A stretch of DNA of 51,774 nucleotides, from assembly GCA_038237625.1 (NCBI GenBank), contig JBBRYM010000020.1, positions 1-51,774 of the forward strand, read 5' to 3'. This DNA comes from JAWVFM01 sp038237625 (GTDB taxonomy: Bacteria > Actinomycetota > Thermoleophilia > Solirubrobacterales > 70-9). Positions 22,891-31,569 of this stretch are shown here, in pieces. The notes under the pieces are model-generated. The model saw only the letters and a program-made list of their open reading frames with translations. It was not told the origin of the DNA and searched no databases. Each line of letters begins with the position of its first letter. Position 1 is the stretch's first letter. The position numbers and the translations under genes are program-made.

Positions 22891-23823
22891 ATGGGGAACC
22901 TCGATCTACTGGTCATTGGCGACTGCAACCCCGATCTGGTCCTCGGCGTCAATGCGGGTCCCGAGTTCGGCCAGGTCGAGACCTTGGTCGACGAAGCGAA
23001 GCTCACGCTCGGCGGATCGGCCTCGATCGTCGCCTGTGGTGCGGCCCGCCTGGGCCTCCAAACGGCGCTCGCCTCGCTCGTCGGCGATGACGCGTTCGGC
23101 CGCGCCCAGCTCGAGGGACTGGCCGACCGTTGCGTCGACACCACGCGGGTGGTCGTCGACCCCAAGGTGCGGACCGGCCTCTCGGTCATCCTCCAGAAAG
23201 ACGACGGCGACCGCGCCATCCTGACGATGCTCGGATCGATCGGCGAGCTCCGCGCCAAGCACGTCGAGACCGCGATCGCCGCGGGCGCGCGCCACGTGCA
23301 CATCACGCCCTACTTCCTGCTCACTTCACTTCGCCGTGACGTCGGGCGGCTATTCGCGCTCGCGCGCGGCGCCGGAGCAACGACGTCTCTCGACACCAAC
23401 TGGGATCCTGAGGCTCGGTGGTCGGACGGTCTCGACGACGCGCTCGGCGAAGTCGATTGCTTCATGCCGAACGCCGAGGAGGCGAGGCGGTTGACCGGTC
23501 GCCGAAGCGTCCGCGACGCTGCGAGTGCCCTGGCGGAGAGGGTCGAGACGGTGGTCGTCAAGCTCGGAGCCGAAGGCGCCTACGCCCGTTCAGGCGAAGA
23601 GGAGATGTCCGTGCCGGCCCCAGCCGTGAAGGTTGTGGACACGGTCGGCGGTGGCGATAGCTTCAATGCGGGCTTCCTCGCGGCGCGGCTTTCAGGCTGG
23701 CCGCTTGATCGTTCGCTACGGCTGGCGTGCTCGTGCGGCGCACTTTCGGTCACGGCGACGGGGGGAACGGCCGGGCAGCCGACGATGGACGAGGCCCTTA
23801 GGGCCGCGGGCTTGGACCCATGA
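22891..23823 (+). CDS. PfkB-family carbohydrate kinase
   Basis: A 310-residue ribokinase-like sugar kinase. LTLGGSASIVACGAARLG (about residues 47-64) is the N-terminal PfkB signature and DTVGGGDSFNAGF (about residues 247-259) the C-terminal one with the catalytic Asp. Middle residues include SLDTNWDP and FMPNAEEAR. The ATG at 22891 gives the usual first strand (DLLVIGDCNPDLVL); no clear ribosome site precedes it, so the message may be short-leadered. It is divergent from the DeoR gene and overlaps the second kinase by four bases. It is the candidate for the first phosphorylation of the imported sugar. Confidence 0.88.
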   Translation: MGNLDLLVIGDCNPDLVLGVNAGPEFGQVETLVDEAKLTLGGSASIVACGAARLGLQTALASLVGDDAFGRAQLEGLADRCVDTTRVVVDPKVRTGLSVILQKDDGDRAILTMLGSIGELRAKHVETAIAAGARHVHITPYFLLTSLRRDVGRLFALARGAGATTSLDTNWDPEARWSDGLDDALGEVDCFMPNAEEARRLTGRRSVRDAASALAERVETVVVKLGAEGAYARSGEEEMSVPAPAVKVVDTVGGGDSFNAGFLAARLSGWPLDRSLRLACSCGALSVTATGGTAGQPTMDEALRAAGLDP

Positions 23824-24746
23824 TCATCTGCGTCGCCGCCAATCCTTCGATCGACAAGACCTTCGAAGTCGAGCGGATCGTGCCGGGAGCCATCCACCGC
23901 CCGCTCGCCTTCACCCAGGTGGCCGGCAGCAAGGCGATCAACCAGGCGCGCGGGGCGGCGGCGCTCGGCGCCGAGGTCGAGCTGGTGGTTCTCGCCGGCG
24001 GGCACACGGGCAGGTGGGTGGCCGAGCAGCTCGAGGCCGAGGGCATCGAGACGGCGATCGTGCAGGCTTCCAGCGAGACTCGCTCCTCGCTCTCCGTTCT
24101 CGACCGAAGCTGCGACCACCTCACCGAGTTCTACGAGGCCGGCGCCCGCATCAGCGCCGGCGAGTGGGCCGCGTTCGAGCAGGCCGTAACGGCCCGAATC
24201 TCTCCCGGGGACTGGCTATCGATTGCCGGGTCGCTTCCGCCGGGGGCACCCCCGGACGGGTACGCGCGCATCCTGAGGGCAGGTCGTGCGGCCGGCGCAG
24301 AAACCGCGCTCGACACCGCTGGCGAGGCGCTCCGCCTCGGTCTCGAGGAGCGCCCGGCGCTGGTCAAAGTCAATGCCCTCGAAGGCGGGGAGCTGTTTCG
24401 GACCGAGCTCGCATCCAGCGCCGATGTGCGTGAGGCGGCCCGACGTCTAGCCCGCCATGGCGGTGTGGCGGCGATTACCCGCGGCCTCGAGCCGGCGGTC
24501 CTCTGCGCGGATGGCGGCGGCACCTGGGAGGGAGTGCCGCCGGCGCGAGGCTCGTACCCGGTGGGAAGCGGCGACTCTTTCATGTCCGGGCTTCTGAGCG
24601 CCCGCCAGCGCGGACTCGACTGGCCGCTGGCCCTGGCCCTGGCCCTGGGCGCGAGCGCCGCCAGTGCCGAAGTGCCCGTTCCCGCGGGCTTCGAGCGTGC
24701 GCGCGCCGAGGAGCTCGCCGGACAGGCGAAGGTCGTATCCGTCTAG
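23820..24746 (+). CDS. Hexose-phosphate kinase, FruK/LacC (1-phosphofructokinase) family
   Basis: A 308-residue PfkB-superfamily kinase of the FruK/LacC/PfkB branch. It opens MIICVAANPSIDKTFEV, has AGSKAINQARGAAALGA, SIAGSLPPGAPPDGYARIL and the catalytic YPVGSGDSFMSGLLSA (about residues 244-259). Enzymes of this branch phosphorylate fructose-1-P, fructose-6-P or tagatose-6-P to bisphosphates. Following a sugar kinase by ATGA overlap, it is the best candidate for making the substrate of the DUF2090 aldolase. Confidence 0.88.
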   Translation: MIICVAANPSIDKTFEVERIVPGAIHRPLAFTQVAGSKAINQARGAAALGAEVELVVLAGGHTGRWVAEQLEAEGIETAIVQASSETRSSLSVLDRSCDHLTEFYEAGARISAGEWAAFEQAVTARISPGDWLSIAGSLPPGAPPDGYARILRAGRAAGAETALDTAGEALRLGLEERPALVKVNALEGGELFRTELASSADVREAARRLARHGGVAAITRGLEPAVLCADGGGTWEGVPPARGSYPVGSGDSFMSGLLSARQRGLDWPLALALALGASAASAEVPVPAGFERARAEELAGQAKVVSV

Positions 24747-24870
24747 TTGAGCCGCCAATCCGCGGTGGCGAAGCCCTTCGGCCCAGCTCCCGACGCTCAT
24801 TCCATGCGCGTTTATGCTTGACTAGGGGCGAATTAGATCACCTACGAACACACCGCTTTCTCCCCGACCT

Positions 24871-26847
24871 TTGCAGCGCCTTAGCCACACGACCCCGCTG
24901 GACCCGTTGACGGCTACCGAGATCGTTGCGACCACGGCCGCTATCCGTGGATCCGGACGGTTCGCGAGCCTCGAGGGCCGGGTCCGCTTCATCACCATCG
25001 AGCTTTACGAGCCGGAGAAGGAAGCCGTGCTCGCCCACGCAGAGGCCGGTGGGCCGGCGCCTGCGCGCGAGGCCTTCACCGTGCTCCTCGCCCAGGGCGA
25101 CGGCTCGACGCACGAGGTGGTCACCGCGCTTGACTCTGGGGAGGTCATCTCGTGGGAGAGCCCGCAAGGGGTCCAGCCGCTGGCCGTCGTCGCCGAACTG
25201 GCGCAGGCCGAGGACCTCGTCCGCGCTCACCCCGAGTTTCAGGCCGCGCTCGCAAAGCGCGGGATCAGCGAGTTCGACGCCATCCAAATCGACGCGTGGC
25301 CCGCCGGCTACTACGGCGAGCCCGAGGAGCAGGGGCACCGGCTCGCGCGCTGCGTCGCCTTCGTCAAACCCGGCCCCGGCGACAGCGAGTGGGCGCATCC
25401 CGTCGAGGGCGTGATCGCGCTCGTCGATCTGAACAAGATCGAGTTGCTCCGCGTCGACGACCACGGCATCGTCCCGGTCCCGCCCGAGCCGGGCAACTTC
25501 GACGTCGAGGCGGCGATCGCCACGACCGGGGGCCTGCGTGACGACATCGCGCCTCTCGAAATCTCCCAGCCCGATGGGCCTGGCTTCACCGTCGAGGGAA
25601 ACTCGGTCACCTGGCAGCGCTGGCGATTTCACGTCGGTTTCACGCCACGCGCGGGCCTCACGATCAACCGCCTTGGTTACGAGGACCAGGGACAGGTGCG
25701 ATCGATCCTCTACCAAGGCTCACTCTCCGAGATGGTCGTGCCGTACGGCGACCCCGGGCCGACGCACTACTTCAAGAACGCCTTCGATCTCGGCGAGAAC
25801 GGGGTCGGCATCGCCGCCTCGACTTTGCGCTTGGGATGCGACTGCCTCGGCGAGATCCACTACTTCGACGCGGTGGTCAACGACGCGGACGGCAATCCTG
25901 TCGAGATCCCGAACGCCATCTGCATGCACGAGGAGGACCACGGCGTGCTCTGGCGCCACATCGAGTGGCGCACCGGCGATGGCGAAGTCAGGCGCTCGCG
26001 GAGGCTGGTGATCTCGTCGTTCTCGGCGATCGGCAACTACGACTACGGGTTCTTCTGGTACCTCTACCAAGACGGCTCGATCGCCTTCGAGGTCAAGCTC
26101 ACCGGCGTCCTCTCGACGGGCGCGGTCAACCCCGGCGAGCGCCCCCGCCACGGCGTGCTCGTCGCGCCCGGGCTGAACGCGATGGTCCACCAGCACTACT
26201 TCAACATGCGCCTCGACCTCGACGTGGACGGCAGGTCAAACACCGTTGAGGAGGTCGAGAGCGTCTCGCTCCCGCCGGGCGCGGAGAACCCGCACGGTGG
26301 CGCCTGGGAGGTCAAGCGGCGGGCGCTTCGCAGCGAGTCCGAGGGACGGCGAAGCCTCGACCTCGCCTCGGCGCGGTACTGGGAGATCGTCAACCCGGGC
26401 GTGTGCCACCGCCTCGGCGAGCCCGTCGCCTACCGTCTCGTGCCCGGGAACAACGCCAGGCCCCTCGCCCAACCCGACTCATCGGTGATGAAGCGGGCGG
26501 GCTTCATCGCCGACCATGTCTGGGTCACGCCGTACCGTCGCGAGGAGCGCTACGCGGCGGGCGATTACCCAAACCAGCATCCCGGCGGCGCCGGCCTGCC
26601 GGAGTGGACCGCGGCGGACCGGGACATCGACAACCGGGACCTGGTGCTCTGGTACACCTTCGGCCACCACCACGTGCCGCGTCCCGAGGACTGGCCCGTG
26701 ATGCCGGTCGCGACGATCGGCTTCTCGCTGAAGCCCGTCGGCTTCTTCGAGCGAAATCCAGCGCTCGACATCCCGCCACCCCACCCCAACGAGGACTGCC
26801 ACGCGCCCGATCCGGGCGTCGGCGAGTCCGGAACGGAGCGTGAATGA
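24871..26847 (+). CDS. Copper-containing primary amine oxidase (topaquinone enzyme)
   Basis: A 658-residue copper amine oxidase that converts primary amines to aldehydes with release of ammonia and hydrogen peroxide. The topaquinone precursor Tyr is in the NYDYGFFW motif (about residue 390), the catalytic base Asp in FKNAFDLGENGVG, two copper His in HQHYFNMRLD (H-x-H) and the third in the GHHHVPRPEDWP region. Length agrees with actinobacterial tyramine and phenylethylamine oxidases (about 640). The start is TTG at 24871, as no ATG lies in the conserved N-terminus. A weak promoter (TTGACT at 24818) lies upstream. It overlaps the SDR gene by ATGA. Confidence 0.92.
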   Translation: MQRLSHTTPLDPLTATEIVATTAAIRGSGRFASLEGRVRFITIELYEPEKEAVLAHAEAGGPAPAREAFTVLLAQGDGSTHEVVTALDSGEVISWESPQGVQPLAVVAELAQAEDLVRAHPEFQAALAKRGISEFDAIQIDAWPAGYYGEPEEQGHRLARCVAFVKPGPGDSEWAHPVEGVIALVDLNKIELLRVDDHGIVPVPPEPGNFDVEAAIATTGGLRDDIAPLEISQPDGPGFTVEGNSVTWQRWRFHVGFTPRAGLTINRLGYEDQGQVRSILYQGSLSEMVVPYGDPGPTHYFKNAFDLGENGVGIAASTLRLGCDCLGEIHYFDAVVNDADGNPVEIPNAICMHEEDHGVLWRHIEWRTGDGEVRRSRRLVISSFSAIGNYDYGFFWYLYQDGSIAFEVKLTGVLSTGAVNPGERPRHGVLVAPGLNAMVHQHYFNMRLDLDVDGRSNTVEEVESVSLPPGAENPHGGAWEVKRRALRSESEGRRSLDLASARYWEIVNPGVCHRLGEPVAYRLVPGNNARPLAQPDSSVMKRAGFIADHVWVTPYRREERYAAGDYPNQHPGGAGLPEWTAADRDIDNRDLVLWYTFGHHHVPRPEDWPVMPVATIGFSLKPVGFFERNPALDIPPPHPNEDCHAPDPGVGESGTERE

Positions 26848-27551
26848 GCGATCTCAAAGGCCGCGTAGCGGTTGTCACCGGAGCTTCCAGCGGCATCGGA
26901 GAGGCCGTGGCGAAGGCTCTTTCGGCTGCGGGCGTCAAGCTCGGCCTGATCTCCAGGCGCGGAGACGACCTCGGCATCGAGGGCGCGGTCGCGACTCCGT
27001 GCGATGTCCGCGACCTGCCGGCGCTCGAGGGCTTTATGGCCGCGGTCAGAGATGAGCACGGGGGGATCGACATCCTCGTCGCCAACGCGGGGGTGGGCGC
27101 CTACGGCGAGTTCCTCGACCTTGATCCCGAGATCCTCGACGAGATCCTCGACGTCAACGTCAAGGGCCTTCTCTACACCGTGCGCGCGGGGCTGCCGCAC
27201 CTTTTGCGGAGCGACGCTGCCGAGCTTCTGACGGTCGCCTCGGTCGCGGGGCAGCGCGGACCTGAGGGCGAGGCGGCGTACGCCGCCTCGAAGTTCGCCC
27301 AGGTTGGCTTCATGCGCTCGATCGACCACGAGCTCTGGAGCAAAGGCGTTCGCTGCTCCACGCTCTGCCCCGGCGGGGTCGCCACCAACTTTGCGATGGG
27401 ACGCGGGCGAACGCCCGAGGACCCGGACCTGCCGGACATGATGAGGGCCGAGGAGGTCGCGGATTCTGTCCTCTACGCCCTCACCCGCCCGCGAACCCAC
27501 CGAGTCCTCGAGTCGAGCCTTCTGCCGATGGCCGAGGACTCGATGAACTGA
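26844..27551 (+). CDS. Short-chain dehydrogenase/reductase (SDR)
   Basis: A 235-residue classical SDR. The cofactor loop is TGASSGIGEAVA (about residues 12-23), NAGVGAYGEF lies mid-domain, and the active site is Ser in VASVAGQRG with Tyr and Lys in AAYAASKFAQ. It overlaps the amine oxidase by four bases, so it may reduce or oxidise the aldehyde or alcohol linked to that reaction. The C-terminus (DSVLYALTRPRTHRVLESSLLPM) is typical. Substrate not determined. Confidence 0.87.
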   Translation: MSDLKGRVAVVTGASSGIGEAVAKALSAAGVKLGLISRRGDDLGIEGAVATPCDVRDLPALEGFMAAVRDEHGGIDILVANAGVGAYGEFLDLDPEILDEILDVNVKGLLYTVRAGLPHLLRSDAAELLTVASVAGQRGPEGEAAYAASKFAQVGFMRSIDHELWSKGVRCSTLCPGGVATNFAMGRGRTPEDPDLPDMMRAEEVADSVLYALTRPRTHRVLESSLLPMAEDSMN

Positions 27552-27600
27552 GCTTGACCCGACCGGCCATCCACCGCACACGAAAGACAGGAAGGAACCC

Positions 27601-28935
27601 ATGCCAGTGAAAATCACGATGATCGGCGGAGGAAGCTCGAGCTTTGTTCCGCCACTCGTTCGCGCCTTCATCCAGTCGGAAGTCCTCGGCGACGCCGAGC
27701 TCGTGCTCATGGACGTCAACTCCGAGCGCGTCCGCGTCATGGAGGCGCTCGCGCGCAAGCTCGTCGATGCCGAGGGCTCGAGCCTCGAGGTCTCCTCCAC
27801 GCTCGACCAGCGTGAGGCGCTCGTCGACACCAATTTCGTGATCGCGGCGATCTCCGTCGGCGGCATGGCCGCCTGGGAGCAGGACATGGAGATCCCGGGC
27901 CGTTACGGGATCGTCATGCCCATCGCCGACTCCATCGGCCCCGGAGGGTTGATGCGAACCCTCCGAAATGCGCCGGTCCTGGCGAGCGTGGCCAGGGACG
28001 TCTCCGAGGTTGGCGCAGCCGACGCATGGATTTTCAACTACACAAACCCGGCGGCGGTCGAGGCGATGGCGATGCTGAGCGTTCCCGATGTCAACGTCAT
28101 CTCGCTCTGCTCCTGCACCGCCGCGCCCTCGAGCGCCGCCTGGCTGGCGATGTGCGCCGGCGTCGACGCCGAGGATCTGGCGATGCCGCCGGTGGTCGCC
28201 GGCATCAACCACTGCGCCAGCGTCCAGGAGCTTCGCCTGAAGGACGGCACGAACGTGATGTCGCGGATGGTCGAGCACGTCAAGAACCCGATCGAGCGCT
28301 GGGCCCTCGAGACCTACGGCGTTCTGCCTTACTGCTGGGAGCACTGGACAGAGTTCTTCCCGCAGATGCAGCGCCTGGAGCAGGAATACGAGGGCACCGC
28401 CCAGTCGGTGAAGATGCGTTACGGCATCACCACCCACAGCATGGAGTACGAGCGTGAGCGTCCGAAGATGCTGGCCGAGCTCGCCAAGCAGTGGACCGCC
28501 GCAGACGCCGGCCCCGTGACGCTGGCCGACCTGCCCCCGGGTGATGAGGATGAGGGCATCGAGGTGGTCGAGATCCTCGAGGCGATCATCGAGAACCGCA
28601 ACGAGGTCCACATCGTCAACGCCCCCAACAATGGCGTCATCCCGAACCTGCCCAACGAGGCGATGGTCGAGGTCTGCGCAAGGGTCAACCGCTACGGAGT
28701 GCATCCCATCTACACCGGGCCCATCCACGAGGCCCTCGCCAAACACCTCCGCCACTACGTCTCGGTGCAGGAGCAGATGGTGAAGGCGGCGCTTACCGGC
28801 GACCGCCAGGCGGCGCTCCATGCCCTTCTGCTCGACCCGAATATCACGTCGGCCCTCGACCTCGACCAGACTCAGGCGATGCTCGACGAGCTCCTCGAGG
28901 CCCAGGCGGAGCACCTGCCGCTGTTCAGCGCCTGA
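27601..28935 (+). CDS. Glycoside hydrolase family 4 (NAD-dependent alpha/beta-glycosidase)
   Basis: A 444-residue GH4 enzyme. These use NAD and a divalent metal in a redox-elimination mechanism. GGGSSSFVPPLVRAF is the dinucleotide-binding start, followed by NYTNPAA, the metal-ligand Cys in LCSCTAAP and the metal His in GINHCASV. A ribosome site AGGAA precedes the ATG at 27601. It lies 49 bp after the SDR. It may release the sugar that the locus at 13.7-24.7 kb takes up, but they are separate transcripts. Alpha-galactosidase, 6-phospho-glucosidase and glucuronidase activities all occur in the family. Confidence 0.88.
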   Translation: MPVKITMIGGGSSSFVPPLVRAFIQSEVLGDAELVLMDVNSERVRVMEALARKLVDAEGSSLEVSSTLDQREALVDTNFVIAAISVGGMAAWEQDMEIPGRYGIVMPIADSIGPGGLMRTLRNAPVLASVARDVSEVGAADAWIFNYTNPAAVEAMAMLSVPDVNVISLCSCTAAPSSAAWLAMCAGVDAEDLAMPPVVAGINHCASVQELRLKDGTNVMSRMVEHVKNPIERWALETYGVLPYCWEHWTEFFPQMQRLEQEYEGTAQSVKMRYGITTHSMEYERERPKMLAELAKQWTAADAGPVTLADLPPGDEDEGIEVVEILEAIIENRNEVHIVNAPNNGVIPNLPNEAMVEVCARVNRYGVHPIYTGPIHEALAKHLRHYVSVQEQMVKAALTGDRQAALHALLLDPNITSALDLDQTQAMLDELLEAQAEHLPLFSA

Positions 28936-28943
28936 CCCACTCC

Positions 28944-28995
28944 CGCCGAACGTCCCGGATGCCCGCTCAGAGCCCGGCATGTGGGACGTTCGGCG
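28944..28995. terminator. Long stem-loop after the GH4 gene
   Basis: Perfect 13-bp arms CGCCGAACGTCCC (28944-28956) and GGGACGTTCGGCG (28983-28995) enclose a 26-base loop that itself contains ATGCC and GGCAT able to pair. It starts nine bases after the GH4 stop and could end that transcript. No T-run follows. Confidence 0.55.
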
Positions 28996-29022
28996 CGGGG
29001 GGCGGCGGGTATCGTGCCGCGG

Positions 29023-29478
29023 GTGAGCGACTGGTCCATCCGCCCGGCGACCGAGGACGACCTGGCGGCGCTGCTGCCGCTCTACCGCGCGTACGCCACG
29101 TTCTACGAATGCGAGCCCACCGACGAGGGGCTGCTGTCGCTCTGTCGCGCGGTGATGGCCGACCCCGACGAGCGTGGCGTCATCTTCTGCGCGGTCGGCG
29201 ACGGTGAGGAGATCCTCGGCTTTGCGACGATGGTCTGGAAGTTCTCGAGCCTTCACGGCGCGCGGATCGGCTTTCTCGACGACCTGTTCGTCGATCCGGC
29301 CCGCCGCGGCGACGGCATTGCCGATGCCCTGATCGAAGCCTGCGCCGAGCGCGCGCGCGAGCATGGCGCGCCCGCGGTTCAGTGGCTCACCCAGCCCGAC
29401 AACGCGCGTGCCCGGGCCGTCTACGACCGCGTCGGCGGCAAGCCCGAGCCCCTCATCGAGTACGAGCTGGAGCTCTAA
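29023..29478 (+). CDS. GNAT-family N-acetyltransferase
   Basis: A 151-residue acetyltransferase. WSIRPATEDDLAALLPLYRAY is the N-terminal strand and helix, GFLDDLFVDPARRGDGIADALIEA (about residues 81-104) holds the acetyl-CoA loop (R-R-x-G-D-G form) and WLTQPDNARARAVYDRVGGKP is motif B. The GTG at 29023 gives the usual start. The stop overlaps the convergent Ppx gene by four bases. The acceptor is unknown. Confidence 0.85.
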   Translation: MSDWSIRPATEDDLAALLPLYRAYATFYECEPTDEGLLSLCRAVMADPDERGVIFCAVGDGEEILGFATMVWKFSSLHGARIGFLDDLFVDPARRGDGIADALIEACAERAREHGAPAVQWLTQPDNARARAVYDRVGGKPEPLIEYELEL

Positions 29479-30419
29479 GCGGCCTCGAGCGCGGCGCCGT
29501 AGAGGATGTCGTGCTCTGAGACCTCGATCTCGTCGCGGCCGAAGGCGCGCATCACCGCGATCAGGATCACGACCCCGGCGACGATCGTCGGCGCGCGACG
29601 CTCGTGAAGCCCGGTGAGAAGGCGGCGTTCGGCGAGCGGCAGCGACGAGAGCTCCGAGCAGAGGTGCTGGATCGCCTCGAGGCTCAACCGGTAACCGTGG
29701 ACGCGCTCGGGGTCGTAGGGGTCGAGCTTCTGGTCGATGGCGGCCAGCGAGGTCGGGGTGCCCGCCACGGCGATGCAGGTCTCGGCGCTCGGCAGGCTCT
29801 GACCCTCAAGTGCGACGTCGATCTGGTGGTGGACGTCGTCGGCGAGCGCCTCGACGTCCTCCGGCCGCGGCGGGTCGGCGCTCAGGTGGCGCTCGGTGTG
29901 GCGCACGACCCCAACTTGAAGCGAGGCGTAGAACGACACCTCCTCGCCCGAGCCGAGGACGAGCTCGGTCGATCCCCCGCCGATGTCGACGACGAGGATG
30001 TGATGGCGATCGGTGCGGCCGAGGGTGGCTCCGGTATAGGTGAGGCGCGCTTCGTCGGCGCCCGCGAGGACGGTCGCGTCGAGCGCGAAGCGCTCGCGAA
30101 GCTCGGCCATGAATGCCCCTGAGTTCGAGGCGTCGCGCACGGCGCTCGTCGCGAGGGCGACGACGTGGTCGGGCTCGAGCGGCTGGTAGATGTCGCGGTA
30201 GGCGGCGACCGTCTCGCAGACCTCCTCGATCGCCTCGGCCGCCAGCGACCCCGCCGTGTCGACGCCTCGTCCGAGCCGGGTGACCGTCGAGTGGCGCTCG
30301 ATCTCGCGAACCTCATTGCCGGCGACGTCCGCGACCAGCAGACGCGTGGAGTTGGTGCCCATGTCGACGACCGCGACGCGCGCGGAGCCGCCGGCATCGG
30401 TGCCGTGCGCTGACCCCAT
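29475..30419 (-). CDS. ppx: Ppx/GppA-family exopolyphosphatase or pppGpp phosphatase
   Basis: A 314-residue actin-fold phosphatase. VAVVDMGTNSTRLLVADV is the first phosphate loop, LATSAVRDASNSGAF follows, VVDIGGGSTELVLG is the second loop, and AGTPTSLAAID the third. Length equals the single-domain actinobacterial Ppx proteins, which lack the C-terminal HD domain of GppA. The ATG at 30419 is chosen; a longer frame to 30509 lacks family similarity. It converges with the GNAT gene. Confidence 0.88.
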   Translation of the reverse strand: MGSAHGTDAGGSARVAVVDMGTNSTRLLVADVAGNEVREIERHSTVTRLGRGVDTAGSLAAEAIEEVCETVAAYRDIYQPLEPDHVVALATSAVRDASNSGAFMAELRERFALDATVLAGADEARLTYTGATLGRTDRHHILVVDIGGGSTELVLGSGEEVSFYASLQVGVVRHTERHLSADPPRPEDVEALADDVHHQIDVALEGQSLPSAETCIAVAGTPTSLAAIDQKLDPYDPERVHGYRLSLEAIQHLCSELSSLPLAERRLLTGLHERRAPTIVAGVVILIAVMRAFGRDEIEVSEHDILYGAALEAA

Positions 30420-30523
30420 CGCCGAGCATCGTACGCCCGCGTCGCGGATTGGCCACAAGCGCGCGCGGGTAGGCGCGACTACGAGTTGCCACGCATCTGT
30501 GACAGCCACATTGGGCCCTTATC

Positions 30524-30538
30524 AGGGGTCTGACCCCT
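30524..30538. repeat. Palindrome AGGGGTC-T-GACCCCT (copy 2)
   Basis: This is identical to the sequence at 12954-12968 and again lies directly before a ribosome site and a short acidic gene. It sits in the divergent region between the Ppx gene and the acidic microprotein gene. Confidence 0.6.
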
Positions 30539-30554
30539 TTAGAAAGGAATGCGT

Positions 30555-30737
30555 ATGGAAACCGAGCAGAACGAACTCGACGAGAGCGTCGAGAGCGACG
30601 ACGAGACCTCAGGCGTGGACGCGCCGAGCGAAGAGGACGAAAGCGGATCGACCGGCGAGAGCCTGCCCGACCCTCCGGAGGAGTCCGAGGGCGCGGTTCC
30701 CGACGAGGCAACCGACCCCGGCGAGGGCTCGGCGTAG
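30555..30737 (+). CDS. Small acidic disordered protein
   Basis: A 60-residue protein rich in Glu, Asp, Ser, Gly and Pro (ESDDETSGVDAPSEEDESGS). The ATG at 30555 is preferred to 30549 because AAAGG at 30543-30547 is seven bases before it but only one base before the other. It has no hydrophobic core, so it is probably disordered. It resembles the acidic protein at 13479-13652 in composition, not in alignable sequence. Function unknown. Confidence 0.5.
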   Translation: METEQNELDESVESDDETSGVDAPSEEDESGSTGESLPDPPEESEGAVPDEATDPGEGSA

Positions 30738-30761
30738 CCAGAATCTGAGGCCGAGCTGGGC

Positions 30762-31487
30762 TCAGGTCGCGGGCAGCGGCCAGACCACTTCGTGACTCAG
30801 GACCTCGGGGCGGGTGAAGAGGCCGAACTCCAGCTCGAGAGCATCGAGCTGGGTGCGATAGCAGCGCACCGCCTCGCGCTTTTGCGCGTGGCTTTCTTCC
30901 TCGAGCGTGTGCACCTGGGGCTCGAGCTCTCGCAGGGCGATGCCCGAGTTGTTCGTGGCCAGGTCCCAGAACTGCTCGGGGTCGAGGTACTCGCGCGCGC
31001 CGGTTCCGTTCACCCAGGCGGGCCAGCCGTGGATGGTCGCGTGGGGAACGTCGGCGTAGAGGGCCACCGCCCGTCCCTTCTCGGCCAGCAGCCGCGCGGC
31101 GTCGCGGGCCGCGAGATGGTCGCGATGGTTGTCGAGCGACGCGGGGGCGAGCAGCAGCGCGTCGTCGGCCGCCACCGCCGCGATCGCATCGGCAAGGGCC
31201 TCGGGGTCCTGGGGCCCCTCGCGGTACTGGCCGTCGATGAAGCCGAGGTTGACCGGCTCGCGCCCGGAGATGGCCAGGGCCGCGCGGTCCTCGTCCGCTC
31301 GCTCGCGGGCGCGCTCGTGCGGGTCGCCGGCGCGCGTCAGTCGGTCCCACCAGCCGAGCTCGATATATCCCGGCGGCGGTCCGTTGAAGACCGTCAGCAC
31401 CTGGACCTCGCCAGGGCCTGCCAGCAGATGCCAGAGCGAGAGCACGGCGTCGTCGGGATGCGGGGAGATGATGGCGACCGCGCTCAC
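30762..31487 (-). CDS. PIG-L-family zinc-dependent deacetylase
   Basis: About 241 residues of the LmbE/PIG-L family, which remove N-acetyl groups from sugars such as in mycothiol or antibiotic synthesis. The metal motif SPHPDDAVLS is at the N-terminus and the third His in DNHRDHLAARDAA at mid-length. The GTG at 31487 (VSAVAIISPHPDD) gives the usual start; GTG at 31535 would add 16 residues. It could belong to a mycothiol-like pathway (MshB, Mca), but the sequence alone does not decide. Confidence 0.82.
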   Translation of the reverse strand: MSAVAIISPHPDDAVLSLWHLLAGPGEVQVLTVFNGPPPGYIELGWWDRLTRAGDPHERARERADEDRAALAISGREPVNLGFIDGQYREGPQDPEALADAIAAVAADDALLLAPASLDNHRDHLAARDAARLLAEKGRAVALYADVPHATIHGWPAWVNGTGAREYLDPEQFWDLATNNSGIALRELEPQVHTLEEESHAQKREAVRCYRTQLDALELEFGLFTRPEVLSHEVVWPLPAT

Positions 31488-31569
31488 GGGACGCACGTTA
31501 GTCGTTGGCTGCCGTACTTCCAGGTCTTTTTGCACACTGGGGCCATGGAGGCGCGACTAGACTCGAATC

